The notes under the pieces were generated by a model, which saw only the letters and a program-made list of their open reading frames with translations, did not search any database and was not told where the DNA came from. A program made the position numbers and the translations under genes. Positions 7,677 to 14,867 of a stretch of 21,045 nucleotides of DNA are shown in pieces; within the stretch, counting starts at the first letter, position 1; the number at the start of each line of letters is the position of its first letter. Origin of the DNA: DASUAS01 sp036502765 (GTDB taxonomy: Bacteria > Actinomycetota > Acidimicrobiia > IMCC26256 > DASPTH01); contig DASXXX010000084.1 in assembly GCA_036502765.1 (NCBI GenBank), positions 1-21,045 on the forward strand, written 5' to 3'.

Positions 7677-8441
7677 ATGGACCTCAAGCTCCGCGTCTGG
7701 CGCCAGGCGGGTACCGACGCCACCGGCGCGTTCGAGGACATCGACGCCACCGGGATCAGTCCCGAGATGTCGTTCCTCGAGATGTTCGACGTCATCAACG
7801 ACCGACTCGTCGCCGACGGTGGCGATCCGATCGCATTCGACCACGACTGCCGCGAGGGCATCTGCGGCTCGTGCTCGATGATGATCAACGGCCGCGCGCA
7901 CGGGCCGTCGGAAGGCACGGCCACATGCCAGCTGCACATGCGCAAGTTCAGCGACGGCGACCAGATCGTCGTGGAGCCGTGGCGGGCGAAGGCGTTCCCG
8001 ATCATCAAGGACCTCGTGGTCGACCGCAGCGCGTTCGACCGCATCGTCGAAGCCGGCGGCTACATCAGCGCCCCCACCGGCAGCGCCCCCGACGCCAACC
8101 TCATCCTCGTGCCCAAGGAAGCGGCCGACGCGGCGATGGACGCCGCTGCCTGCATCGGCTGCGGCGCGTGCGTGGCCGCGTGCCCCAACGGCGCCGCTCA
8201 GCTGTTCACCGCGGCCAAGGTCGCGCACCTCGGCCTGCTCCCGCAGGGTCAGCCGCAGCGCTACGAGCGGGTGATCAACATGGTCGAGGTGATGGAGAGC
8301 TACTTCGGTTCCTGCACCAACCACGGCGAGTGCGAGAAGGCGTGCCCGAAGGAGATCAGCATCGACTTCATCGCCCTCCTCAACCGCGACTACGTGAAGG
8401 CGCAGTTCAAGAACCGCAAGCTCACCGGTCAGGTGTCCTAG
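7677..8441 (+). CDS. sdhB: Succinate dehydrogenase iron-sulfur subunit
   Basis: The protein has 254 residues. The N-terminal plant-ferredoxin-type domain binds a [2Fe-2S] cluster through Cys58, 63, 66 (CREGICGSC) and Cys84. The C-terminal domain has CIGCGACVAACP (159-170) and CTNHGECEKACP (213-224), which together ligate the [4Fe-4S] and [3Fe-4S] clusters. It carries electrons from the FAD of SdhA to the quinone site in SdhC. GGAAGG lies 11 bases before ATG 7677. The gene closes the sdhCAB operon and converges with xseB only six bases beyond its stop. I see no terminator hairpin between them, so transcripts probably overlap or end by another mechanism. Confidence 0.96.
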   Translation: MDLKLRVWRQAGTDATGAFEDIDATGISPEMSFLEMFDVINDRLVADGGDPIAFDHDCREGICGSCSMMINGRAHGPSEGTATCQLHMRKFSDGDQIVVEPWRAKAFPIIKDLVVDRSAFDRIVEAGGYISAPTGSAPDANLILVPKEAADAAMDAAACIGCGACVAACPNGAAQLFTAAKVAHLGLLPQGQPQRYERVINMVEVMESYFGSCTNHGECEKACPKEISIDFIALLNRDYVKAQFKNRKLTGQVS

Positions 8442-8447
8442 CGCCCT

Positions 8448-8663
8448 CTACGTTTCGGTGCGCTCGAGGGATTCGAGGTCGGTGACGACGCGGTCGACGT
8501 CGGCCTGGGCGCGGGCGATGCGACCGCGGCAGAGCTGGATGAGCTCGCTGGCCCGTTGCACCCGCGCCGCGAGCACGTCGACGTCGAGGTCGTCGCGCTC
8601 GAGCTCCTCGAGGATGTCGTCGAGCTCGCGCATGGCGTCGGCGTAACCGATCTCCTCAGTCAA
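8448..8663 (-). CDS. xseB: Exodeoxyribonuclease VII small subunit
   Basis: This 71-residue acidic helical protein (EEIGYADAMRELDDILEELE ... ELIQLCRGRIARAQADVDRV) has the XseB layout of two antiparallel helices that bind XseA in multiple copies. The start chosen is TTG 8663, since AGAGGAA lies seven bases upstream and the resulting N-terminus (MTEEIGYADAM) aligns with typical XseB sequences (SEEISYEEAL-type). The next Met is ten residues in and would cut the first helix. The frame runs through xseA further upstream, but that extension is a shadow. The gene overlaps the xseA stop by eight bases, so XseB is probably made by coupled translation. The product joins the complex that degrades single-stranded DNA to oligonucleotides in repair. 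Confidence 0.9.
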   Translation of the reverse strand: MTEEIGYADAMRELDDILEELERDDLDVDVLAARVQRASELIQLCRGRIARAQADVDRVVTDLESLERTET

Positions 8664-10083
8664 CTGCTTCTTCCTCTGTCGGGGTGATGGACTCGACGCG
8701 GCTGGTGACGCGTCCGGCGGCGAGCTCGGTCTCGACGAGCGCGCCGGTGGCGAGCGCGTCGGTGGCGCGCAGCACGCGGCCGTCGGCGTCGCGGGTGATC
8801 GAGTAGCCGCGTTCGAGCACACGCCGGGGATCGAGGGCGCGCACGACGGCCTCGCTGCGACCGAGTCGCATCTCCGCGCGCTCCACGTGGTGCTGCGCGT
8901 GGGTGACGAGGTCGCGCTCGCGGGCGACGAGCGCGGCACGCCGGTCGCGCGTCGCGCGACGCCCCAGCTCGCCGACGCGGCGGGCGCAGGCGTCGAGGTG
9001 CGCGGCGAGGTCGACGGTCCGGCGACGGGCGAGCTCGTCGAGGCGACCGTGCGCGCGATCGAGGCGAGTGTGCTCGCGCACCACCGCGGCGGTCGCGCTC
9101 CGACTCGCCCGGCGTGCCGCCTCGTCGAGCTCGCGGTTGGCGAGCGCCATCCGTTGCCGACCCCGAGCCGCCACGCGCTGCGACGCGTGGTCGAGCGCGC
9201 CGACGAACTCGTCGACCTGGCGCACGAGCAACTGGGCACACGCGGTGGGCGTCTTGCACGCGGTGTGCGCGACCTCGTCGGCGACGCTGCGGTCGACCTC
9301 GTGGCCCACGCCGGTGAACACGGGCACGTCCATCGCCGCGATCGCCCGCGCCACCAACTCGGTGTCGAACGGCGCGAGATCCGCACGCGACCCTCCGCCG
9401 CGCGCGAGCACCACGACGTCGAGGTCGAGCTGCGCGAGCTGACCCAGCGCCCACTTGATGCGCTGGGGTGCGCCCGCGCTCTGCACCGCGACGTCGACCA
9501 CACCCACCTGCCACGCGTACGGAGAACGGAGCAGCTCGTCGACGAAGTCGTGGTAGGCGGCGCTGCCGGAACTGGTGATCAGGCCGACCCGCAGCGGCAC
9601 CGGCGCGAGCGCGAGCGCACCGTTGACGCCGAGCAGCCCTTCGGCCGAGAGGAGCCGCAGCACCTGCTCACGGTTGGCCGCGAGCCGTCCGACGGTGAAG
9701 ACCGGGTCGATGCCGGTCATCACCAGTTGGTACTGGCCGGAGGGCGGGTAGATGCGCACCCGGCCGCGGATGCGGACCTCGACGTCGTCGCCGAGGGCGG
9801 CGCCGGGGACCTCCTTCAGGGCCCGGCGCACCTTGGGAGCGTCGTCGCTGAAGAGGGCGACGTCGAGGCGCCCCGTGATCCGTTCGCCGCGCCCGGCCTT
9901 CTCGACCAGCTTGAAGTACGTGTGGCCGTTGCGCGTCCGCAGGTTCTGGACCTCGCCCTTCACCCACACCTCGTCCGGGTGGGCCCGGCGCACGGCCTCG
10001 CCGACCATCGAATTGAGCTGGACGACGGAGTACGTCGTCTCCTCGACGACCTCCTCGGTGAACCCGAACGACGCCTGCTCCAT
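8656..10083 (-). CDS. xseA: Exodeoxyribonuclease VII large subunit
   Basis: The protein has about 475 residues. An N-terminal OB-fold domain (about 18-115: YSVVQLNSMV, VWVKGEVQNLR, YFKL, IYPPSGQYQL) precedes the catalytic Exonuc_VII_L domain. The latter shows LITSSGSAAYHDF, VVVLARGGGSRADL and the family signature GVGHEVDRSVADEVAHTACKTPTACAQLL. A long basic coiled-coil arm follows, then a beta-rich end (LERGYSITRDADGRVLR). XseA is the catalytic, metal-dependent subunit acting on single-stranded DNA. ATG 10083 is preferred because GGAG lies six bases before it; ATG 10095 (four residues longer) is equally possible. Further upstream in-frame codons are low-complexity Arg-rich and unlikely. The Thr-Ala-Cys just before the KTPTAC motif replaces the more common Arg-Ala-pattern. 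Confidence 0.94.
   Translation of the reverse strand: MEQASFGFTEEVVEETTYSVVQLNSMVGEAVRRAHPDEVWVKGEVQNLRTRNGHTYFKLVEKAGRGERITGRLDVALFSDDAPKVRRALKEVPGAALGDDVEVRIRGRVRIYPPSGQYQLVMTGIDPVFTVGRLAANREQVLRLLSAEGLLGVNGALALAPVPLRVGLITSSGSAAYHDFVDELLRSPYAWQVGVVDVAVQSAGAPQRIKWALGQLAQLDLDVVVLARGGGSRADLAPFDTELVARAIAAMDVPVFTGVGHEVDRSVADEVAHTACKTPTACAQLLVRQVDEFVGALDHASQRVAARGRQRMALANRELDEAARRASRSATAAVVREHTRLDRAHGRLDELARRRTVDLAAHLDACARRVGELGRRATRDRRAALVARERDLVTHAQHHVERAEMRLGRSEAVVRALDPRRVLERGYSITRDADGRVLRATDALATGALVETELAAGRVTSRVESITPTEEEAVD
8671..8677 (-). promoter_or_regulatory. Ribosome binding site deciding the TTG start of xseB
   Basis: AGAGGAA on the minus strand, seven bases before TTG 8663 and inside the last codons of xseA. 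Confidence 0.55.
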
Positions 10084-10256
10084 CACCGGCTCCATTACCG
10101 GCGACAGTAACGGTTGGGTGTGACGGCGACCCCGAGTTCGGCGACGATCGCGGCCGCGGACCGCCAGGAACTCGTTCCCCACTGGTCGACCGCCCGTCGC
10201 GGGTTCGACACGCTGCGTTTACATGCCCTCCGTACTGTGACTCATGGGAACCTGCA

Positions 10257-10264
10257 GAGAGGAG
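10257..10264 (+). promoter_or_regulatory. Ribosome binding site of the 67-residue gene
   Basis: GAGAGGAG is spaced five bases from GTG 10270. It is the strongest Shine-Dalgarno match seen in the window and the main reason for calling the small gene. Confidence 0.6.
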
Positions 10265-10269
10265 CGATC

Positions 10270-10473
10270 GTGAGCGACGAAATCGAGCCCACGACCGAGT
10301 ACCCGCCCACCAACTGGGAGAGCGACGCCGAATTCGTGGCTCCCGGCCCGATGTCCCGTCCCCTTGCCAACTACCTCGCGATGTGCGCCCCCCGGTCGCC
10401 TCGCGTGTCGAGGGCGAACCACTTCCGGGTCCACGCCGATCTCGTGCTGGCCGGCGCCGCGTCCGTCAACTGA
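10270..10473 (+). CDS. Small hypothetical protein (67 residues)
   Basis: GTG 10270 follows a strong ribosome binding site and opens a 67-residue frame. The first half is acidic and Pro-rich (SDEIEPTTEYPPTNWESDAEF); the second half is basic (APRSPRVSRANHFRVHADLV). No transmembrane segment, signal peptide or Cys pair is visible, apart from a single Cys in LAMCAPRS. The frame is open further upstream, but the ribosome binding site and the loss of codon bias there argue for the short form. The gene is divergent from xseA and is followed by a strong hairpin about 55 bp after the stop. I do not recognise a family. The opposite strand has only a low-complexity reading. Confidence 0.55.
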   Translation: MSDEIEPTTEYPPTNWESDAEFVAPGPMSRPLANYLAMCAPRSPRVSRANHFRVHADLVLAGAASVN

Positions 10474-10527
10474 TCCTGGTCGACTGAACCGGCGCCGACC
10501 ACGGCGCACCGACATCCACCGACAGGA

Positions 10528-10552
10528 GCGGCGCCCGCCCAACGGGCGCCGC
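10528..10552 (+). terminator. Perfect 10-bp stem hairpin between convergent genes
   Basis: GCGGCGCCCG and CGGGCGCCGC pair perfectly around the loop CCCAA. The hairpin lies between the stop of the 67-residue gene (10473) and the stop of the peptidoglycan-binding protein gene (10590), so it could end transcripts from both sides. There is no clear T-run after it on either strand, only CTTCACGTT on the plus side, which is common for actinobacterial hairpin terminators. Confidence 0.65.
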
Positions 10553-10589
10553 CTTCACGTTCAAGGCCCGCGTGGAGAGGCGGGTGCGT

Positions 10590-11030
10590 CTAGGGCTTGG
10601 TCGTGGTCGTTGTGCCCGTCGTGCTCGGAGCCGCCAGGAGGGCGTTCCAGGTGGCGGCGTTGACCACGCCGTCGGCCGGGGTGATGCCCTTGTCGGTCTG
10701 GAACTTGACCACCTGGGCCTTCGTGCCGGCCCCGAAGCTGCCGTCAGGGGTCCCGACGTCGTAGCCCAGCTGGTTGAGGCGCTGCTGGAGGATGGTGGTG
10801 TTCGCGGTGTCGGGCGTGCCCTCTTGGATGGTGGGGTGCGCCGCCACGGTGGTGGTGGTCACGAGCGGTTGGGTCGTGACCGTGGTGACGGTCGCGGTGT
10901 CGCCGCCCGAGCCGCTGCTCGCCGCCGTCGGGAACCCGTCACCGGGTTCGATCGCGAGCAACACCGCGCCCGTGATGACCGCGAGCACGATGATCACAAG
11001 GCCTCGTGTGTTCTGGAACCACTGCTCCAC
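10590..11030 (-). CDS. Membrane-anchored peptidoglycan-binding-domain protein
   Basis: The protein has 146 residues. A short N-terminus is followed by a membrane anchor (about 9-27), a Thr/Val-rich linker (about 45-66), and one PG_binding_1-like domain (about 78-132: LQQRLNQLGYDVGTPDGSFGA, VVKFQTDKG, DGVVNAATWNAL). It ends in a Thr-rich tail. The expected place is the outer face of the cytoplasmic membrane, with the domain touching peptidoglycan. No catalytic domain accompanies it, so it is a binding or tethering protein rather than a hydrolase. GTG 11030 lies only nine bases after the desaturase stop, and its ribosome binding site is weak (CAGGG), so translation is probably coupled to the desaturase gene. 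Confidence 0.85.
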   Translation of the reverse strand: MEQWFQNTRGLVIIVLAVITGAVLLAIEPGDGFPTAASSGSGGDTATVTTVTTQPLVTTTTVAAHPTIQEGTPDTANTTILQQRLNQLGYDVGTPDGSFGAGTKAQVVKFQTDKGITPADGVVNAATWNALLAAPSTTGTTTTTKP

Positions 11031-11039
11031 ACCCTGAGC

Positions 11040-12059
11040 TTACGTACTCGACGTCCGGTCTGCCCGATTCCCAGCCGGGTTCGGGTTGCGAAGGGCGCGC
11101 CAGAGCGCGCGGTACGTCGGGAACTCGAGTCCTGGGGTGACGTACCCCGACTCCCGCAGCGCCCGGTGGTACTCGGGCAGGTGGCGCATCGACACGCCCG
11201 CGTCCACGTGGTGCGCGAGGTGCCAGCCGATGTGGAAGGGCACGAGGAACGTGCGCGACCACCACGACTGGCGGACCGAGTGCGTGGTGGCGCGCCGGTC
11301 GCTGGAGGCGTCCATGCCGCCGTGCTCGGCGACGGAGCGGAGCCGGTTGACGACCCGCCACACGGTGAGGTACGGCAACACCCAGAACACCGGGTACACC
11401 CACCACACGCCCCCGGCGATCGCCGCCGCGAGCAGCACCGACTGCACGAGCACGATCTTCCAGAGCGTGTGGCGCACGCGGGCGTCGGGTGAGCGGAATC
11501 CGGCGAACTGCTGGCGGAACAGCTTGAACCCGGTTCGCCCGGTGGCGTCACGCACGAGCTTGCGCCGGAAGCTGGCGCGGCTGATCGGATAGCCGGCGTA
11601 CAGCGGGATGTCGGGTTCGTCGGGGCCGAACTCCTGACGGTGGTGGGCCATGTGCACGCGTCGGTAGGCGTCGGTGGACGTGAACGACGGGTACCCGAGC
11701 AGCCAGCGCCCGACCAGATCGTTGGCGCGTCGGTTGGAGAACAGCAATCGATGCGCGGCCTCGTGCATGAGCGACGCGAGCTGCGCGTGCGTGCGCCCCA
11801 TGAGGAGGAAGGCGAGCACGTAGCCGACCGGGTTCCCCCACCACACCGCGAGGCCGACGATCACGATCGCCTGCAGCCACACCGAGGCCACCGACAGTGC
11901 GTTGCGCCACGACGGGATGATGCGCCACCGGGCGCGGATCTCGGGCTGCGGACGGCCGTCGGCGCGCACCAGCGCGGTCTCGCGCCCGGGCACAAGAAGA
12001 GAGGGCACCGGCACCATGCCGCCCAAGGGCCGGCCCGCGAGCACGCCCGCGTCGGTCAT
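11040..12059 (-). CDS. Membrane fatty acid desaturase-family protein
   Basis: This 339-residue protein has the three histidine clusters of the di-iron membrane desaturase/hydroxylase family: HEAAH (99-103), HMAHH (136-140) and HLAHH (280-284). Hydrophobic segments at about 57-90 and 202-235 would make the membrane hairpins. The preceding THAQLASLMHE and the spacing fit fatty acid desaturases. Carotenoid or sterol-like lipid hydroxylases are less likely alternatives. The enzyme would insert a double bond into acyl chains using oxygen and an electron donor; no ferredoxin or reductase gene is adjacent. ATG 12059 has a weak ribosome binding site. A second in-frame ATG lies 14 codons later. The peptidoglycan-binding membrane protein follows after nine bases. 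Confidence 0.9.
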   Translation of the reverse strand: MTDAGVLAGRPLGGMVPVPSLLVPGRETALVRADGRPQPEIRARWRIIPSWRNALSVASVWLQAIVIVGLAVWWGNPVGYVLAFLLMGRTHAQLASLMHEAAHRLLFSNRRANDLVGRWLLGYPSFTSTDAYRRVHMAHHRQEFGPDEPDIPLYAGYPISRASFRRKLVRDATGRTGFKLFRQQFAGFRSPDARVRHTLWKIVLVQSVLLAAAIAGGVWWVYPVFWVLPYLTVWRVVNRLRSVAEHGGMDASSDRRATTHSVRQSWWSRTFLVPFHIGWHLAHHVDAGVSMRHLPEYHRALRESGYVTPGLEFPTYRALWRALRNPNPAGNRADRTSST

Positions 12060-12081
12060 GACACCAATGGTAGGTCGAGGG

Positions 12082-12363
12082 TCAGGCGAGCAGGTCGGCG
12101 TAGTCGGGGTGCTGGCGCACGAACCGCTTCACGAACGGGCACTCGGCCACGATGGTTCGGCCCTTGGCCCGCACGTCGTCGAGCGCCCCCCGCACCAGCG
12201 TGCCGCCGTACCCGGCGCCGCGCTTGGGCGACGTGATCACGGTGTGGGGGAAGACGAGCGCACCGTCGTCGCGCTCGTGGTACTCGGTGAAGCCGACGAG
12301 CTGCGCGTCGTCGAAGAGCTCGTAGCGGGACTTCGCCGGGTGGTCAGTGACCGTGAGCGCCAT
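12082..12363 (-). CDS. Small GNAT-like acetyltransferase (YjdJ/NATD1 type)
   Basis: The protein has 93 residues. It matches the short GNAT family typified by YjdJ and human NATD1: LVGFTEYHERDDGALVFPHTV, then the acetyl-CoA loop RGAGYGGTLVRGAL (about 48-61), then the typical end IVAECPFVKRFVRQHPDYADLL. Length is normal for the family. The substrate is unknown for most members. The start is ATG 12363, which shares one base with the stop of the upstream SnoaL-like gene (TGATG); a longer extension would run inside that gene. Termination-reinitiation coupling is likely, since no ribosome binding site is visible. Confidence 0.88.
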   Translation of the reverse strand: MALTVTDHPAKSRYELFDDAQLVGFTEYHERDDGALVFPHTVITSPKRGAGYGGTLVRGALDDVRAKGRTIVAECPFVKRFVRQHPDYADLLA

Positions 12364-12827
12364 CAGCCGGCGTCGCTGCCGGCATCGCCTTCGCTGCCGA
12401 CGGCGGCATAGCCCTGGGCGATGCGTTCGAGCCACCACTGCGGGGCGTGGTCGATCACGTTGCCGATGTTCGAGTAGTCGTGCCAGCGGACGATCTTGCC
12501 GTCACGCACCTCCATCACCGTGACGAAGGGGTGGAGGATCACCTCGCCGGTGTGGAACTGCCACTCCTCGACGTGCTCGAGGATCACGAGGTCGCCCTCG
12601 GCCACCATGTGGCGCGGGTGGTGGTAGTAGCCGGAGAGCGGCTCGATGCCGATCTTGAGCCGGTCGACGATCTGCTGTGGTCCCCGCGCGCCCTGGCCGT
12701 CGACCCCGACATCGGTGTAGTGGGCGTCGGCGGAGAAGAACGTGGCCATGCGGTCCCAGTCGCGCAGGAAGTGCGCTTCCCAGTACCGCTCGACCACCTG
12801 CCGGTTGCGCGCTTCCGCCGTGCTCAT
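12363..12827 (-). CDS. NTF2/SnoaL-like polyketide cyclase or limonene-epoxide-hydrolase fold protein
   Basis: The protein has 154 residues. The cone-shaped NTF2-like fold is suggested by the helical start (RNRQVVERYWEAHFLRDWDRMATFF), DAHYTDVGVDGQGARGPQQI, and late strands EEWQFHTGEVI, VTVMEVRDGKIVRWHDYSNIG. RWHDYSN is the usual last-strand motif of SnoaL/limonene-epoxide-hydrolase-like proteins. The His-rich PLSGYYHHPRHMV may line the pocket. Members act on small hydrophobic substrates or have no known enzymatic role, so no reaction is assigned. The start is ATG 12827; a much longer in-frame extension upstream overlaps the PPOX gene and is a shadow. It is divergent from the PPOX gene with 45 bp between them and coupled to the GNAT gene. 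Confidence 0.82.
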   Translation of the reverse strand: MSTAEARNRQVVERYWEAHFLRDWDRMATFFSADAHYTDVGVDGQGARGPQQIVDRLKIGIEPLSGYYHHPRHMVAEGDLVILEHVEEWQFHTGEVILHPFVTVMEVRDGKIVRWHDYSNIGNVIDHAPQWWLERIAQGYAAVGSEGDAGSDAG

Positions 12828-12872
12828 GGTGCGGAGTCTGACCCACGCCGCACGCTGTGATCCACTGGAGGC

Positions 12873-13259
12873 GTGACCACACCCGCGGAGCTCACGCCCG
12901 ACGCGCGCGCCTTCCTCGCCGAGCGTCACCTCGGCACCTTGAGCACCACTCGCCACGACGGCACGCTCCACGTCTGCGCGGTGGGGTTCACGTGGGATGC
13001 CGACGCCCTGGTCGTGCGCGTGATCACCCGCGACGGTTCGCAGAAGGTGCGCAACGTGGAACGCTCCGGGCGAGCGGCGGTGGCACAGGTCGACGGCGGG
13101 CGGTGGCTCTCGTTGGAAGGTCCCGCACGCGTGGCGCGCGAGCCCGAAGCGATCGCCGACGCCGTGACGCGCTACACCGCGCGCGACCAGGAGCCCCGCC
13201 CGAACGCCGACCGGGTGGCGATCGAGATCAGCGTGGCCCGGGTGCTCGGGCGGGCCTGA
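12873..13259 (+). CDS. PPOX-class (pyridoxamine oxidase fold) probable F420-dependent enzyme
   Basis: This 128-residue split-barrel flavin/F420-binding protein has ARAFLAERHLGTLSTTRHDGTLHV (about 11-34), TWDADALVVRVITRDGSQKVRNVERSGRAAV and LSLEGPARV. These follow the small PPOX family that uses F420 or FMN to reduce diverse substrates. The KVRN segment is the usual cofactor-phosphate contact. GTG 12873 directly follows TGGAGGC, with tight spacing. It stands divergent from the SnoaL-like gene and ends eight bases from the convergent lipoprotein gene. Such enzymes with F420 are typical of Actinobacteria, which agrees with the rest of the window. The substrate is unknown, and FMN or haem use cannot be excluded. 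Confidence 0.88.
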   Translation: MTTPAELTPDARAFLAERHLGTLSTTRHDGTLHVCAVGFTWDADALVVRVITRDGSQKVRNVERSGRAAVAQVDGGRWLSLEGPARVAREPEAIADAVTRYTARDQEPRPNADRVAIEISVARVLGRA

Positions 13260-13266
13260 CCCGCAC

Positions 13267-13686
13267 TCAGTGCGGGCCCTTCCCGCCTTTCCCGCCCGAA
13301 TCGTCCTTCGATCCGGGGCCCTTCTCCGGCTTGGTCTGCGGCGCGGGCACCGTCGTGGTGGTGGTCGTCGTGGTGGTGGTGGTCGTGATGGTGACCAGCT
13401 GGTCGTCGACGGCACTGGCGGCGGCCAGGATGTCGGCGGCGCGCGCGTCCGACAGCCCGTCGGCGCGTCGCAGGTGGCCGACGGCTTCACGCAACGCGTC
13501 GAGGGCACGCTGGGCGCCGTCGGCATCGCGGGTCTCCACCGCGGTCCGCACGGCAGTGACGCGGTCGCGCAACTGTGTCGCCGCGTCACCGCTCATCGAC
13601 GGCGAGGCACCACCGCACGCGGCAAGGACCAGGCCGAGGACCGCGACCACCGCGAGGCCGGCGACGAAGGTCGAGACGCGCTTCAC
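13267..13686 (-). CDS. Lipoprotein with poly-threonine linker, coupled to the Ser/Thr kinase gene
   Basis: The protein has 139 residues. A signal peptide with lipobox LAAC places the lipidated Cys at 24. Residues 35-97 form a predicted helical domain (LRDRVTAVRTAVETRDADGA, LDALREAVGHLRRADG). Then come an unbroken run of 12 Thr (101-112), a Pro step, and a short Lys/Gly-rich end. It would sit on the outer face of the membrane, with the basic tail perhaps touching acidic wall polymers. GTG 13686 overlaps the kinase stop by four bases (GTGA), so synthesis is tied to the kinase. The separate signal peptide shows this is not a frameshifted kinase tail. No family was recognised. Confidence 0.85.
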   Translation of the reverse strand: MKRVSTFVAGLAVVAVLGLVLAACGGASPSMSGDAATQLRDRVTAVRTAVETRDADGAQRALDALREAVGHLRRADGLSDARAADILAAASAVDDQLVTITTTTTTTTTTTTVPAPQTKPEKGPGSKDDSGGKGGKGPH

Positions 13687-14837
13687 GGTTGCGTCGCCCG
13701 TTCCAGCTGCTCGAGCGCGTGCGCGAGCGGCGCGGGGAGCTCGACGGCCACGGTGGCCGGCGTGGTGGCCGGCGTCGTCGCGGGCGCGGTCGTCGGCGCC
13801 GTGGTCGGCGTGTCGTCACCGGCCGCGACGAGCAGCGCGATCATGATCGCGGCGACGAGCAGCAGCACCACCGAGACCACGACGATCGCGCGCCGCAGGT
13901 CGCGGCGGGGAGTGGGCAGGCCGCGCGCCGGCGCGGGCAGGATCGCGGTGTCGCGCGCCGGTGGTCGCAACGGCACCGTGGGCGCTGCCGGCGCGCCCGC
14001 AGTGCTCGTGCCCGCGGTGCTCGTGGGCGCGTCGAATGCGGCCCGCATCTGGTCGGCATCGGCGAATCGCTCGGCGGGATCGGTGGCGAGCGCGCGCTCG
14101 ACGGTGGCGACGAACGCGGGCGACAGATCGGGCCGACGTTCGTGCAGGTCGGTGTGGGTGCCCGCGACCACGGCTTCGGCAACGGCGACCGCGCCGTCGC
14201 CGACGAACGGACGCGACCCCGCCGCGGCTTCGTACAGCACCACGCCGAGTGCGTAGAGGTCGCTCCGCGCGGTGGCGCTGAAGCCCCGCAGACGCTCCGG
14301 CGCGGTGTACGCGGGCGTACCGAGCGGCACGCGGGTCGTGGTGTCGCCGGCATCGAGTGACGTGGCGATCCCGAAGTCGCAGACCTTGAAGGTGCCGTCG
14401 TCGGTGAGCAGGATGTTCCCCGGCTTCACGTCGCGGTGCACGAGCCCGTGCTCGTGCGCGGCGCCCAGCGCACCGAGCACCGCGTCGGCCACCTCACGCA
14501 GGCGCGCTTCGTCGAGTGGCCCCTCGGCGAGCTCGTGACCGAGCGTGCGTCCGCTCAGCCGCTCCATGACGATGAACGTGTCGCGTGCTTCGTCCTCCCC
14601 GGTGTCGTAGATCGCGACCGCGTGCGGGTGCGACACGCGGGCGGCCGCGCGCGCCTCGCGCTCGAACCGCCGTCGCAGTGACGGGTCGCGGGTCAGGTCG
14701 TCGCGCAGGACCTTCACCGCGACGTCTCGGTCGAGTCGCAGGTCGTGGCAGGCGTACACGGTGCCCATCCCACCGCGCCCCAACGGTTCGGCGATCCGGT
14801 AGCGCCCGGCGATCAGCTCGGGATGTTCGACGATCAC
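13683..14837 (-). CDS. PknB-type transmembrane Ser/Thr protein kinase
   Basis: The protein has 384 residues. The kinase domain (about 12-270) has all key residues: Gly loop GRGGMG (20-25), Lys42, Glu61, HRDVKPGN (134-141), DFG (154-156), and an activation loop with three Thr (TTTR, 166-169) before GTPAYTAPE (173-181). A Pro/Ala/Thr juxtamembrane linker leads to one transmembrane helix (about 317-339). Only some 45 residues remain outside, Thr/Pro-rich then a short helix, so PASTA or other sensor domains are absent. Kinase activity and autophosphorylation are expected from the motifs. The input signal is not apparent; the coupled lipoprotein is a candidate partner. GTG 14837 is the start, with a weak ribosome binding site, 30 bp after the MFS stop. 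Confidence 0.94.
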   Translation of the reverse strand: MIVEHPELIAGRYRIAEPLGRGGMGTVYACHDLRLDRDVAVKVLRDDLTRDPSLRRRFEREARAAARVSHPHAVAIYDTGEDEARDTFIVMERLSGRTLGHELAEGPLDEARLREVADAVLGALGAAHEHGLVHRDVKPGNILLTDDGTFKVCDFGIATSLDAGDTTTRVPLGTPAYTAPERLRGFSATARSDLYALGVVLYEAAAGSRPFVGDGAVAVAEAVVAGTHTDLHERRPDLSPAFVATVERALATDPAERFADADQMRAAFDAPTSTAGTSTAGAPAAPTVPLRPPARDTAILPAPARGLPTPRRDLRRAIVVVSVVLLLVAAIMIALLVAAGDDTPTTAPTTAPATTPATTPATVAVELPAPLAHALEQLERATQP

Positions 14838-14867
14838 CGCACGGGGATACCCGTTCGGTGGTGAGTC

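Noticed and set aside
5640..8324. A very long minus-strand open frame antisense to sdhA and sdhB
   Set aside because: It is a GC3-bias shadow: the plus strand holds unmistakable SdhA and SdhB motifs, and the antisense protein is an Arg/Val/Glu/Leu-rich sequence without domains.
8442..8447. Terminator between sdhB and xseB
   Set aside because: Only six bases separate the stops and no stable inverted repeat is visible there.
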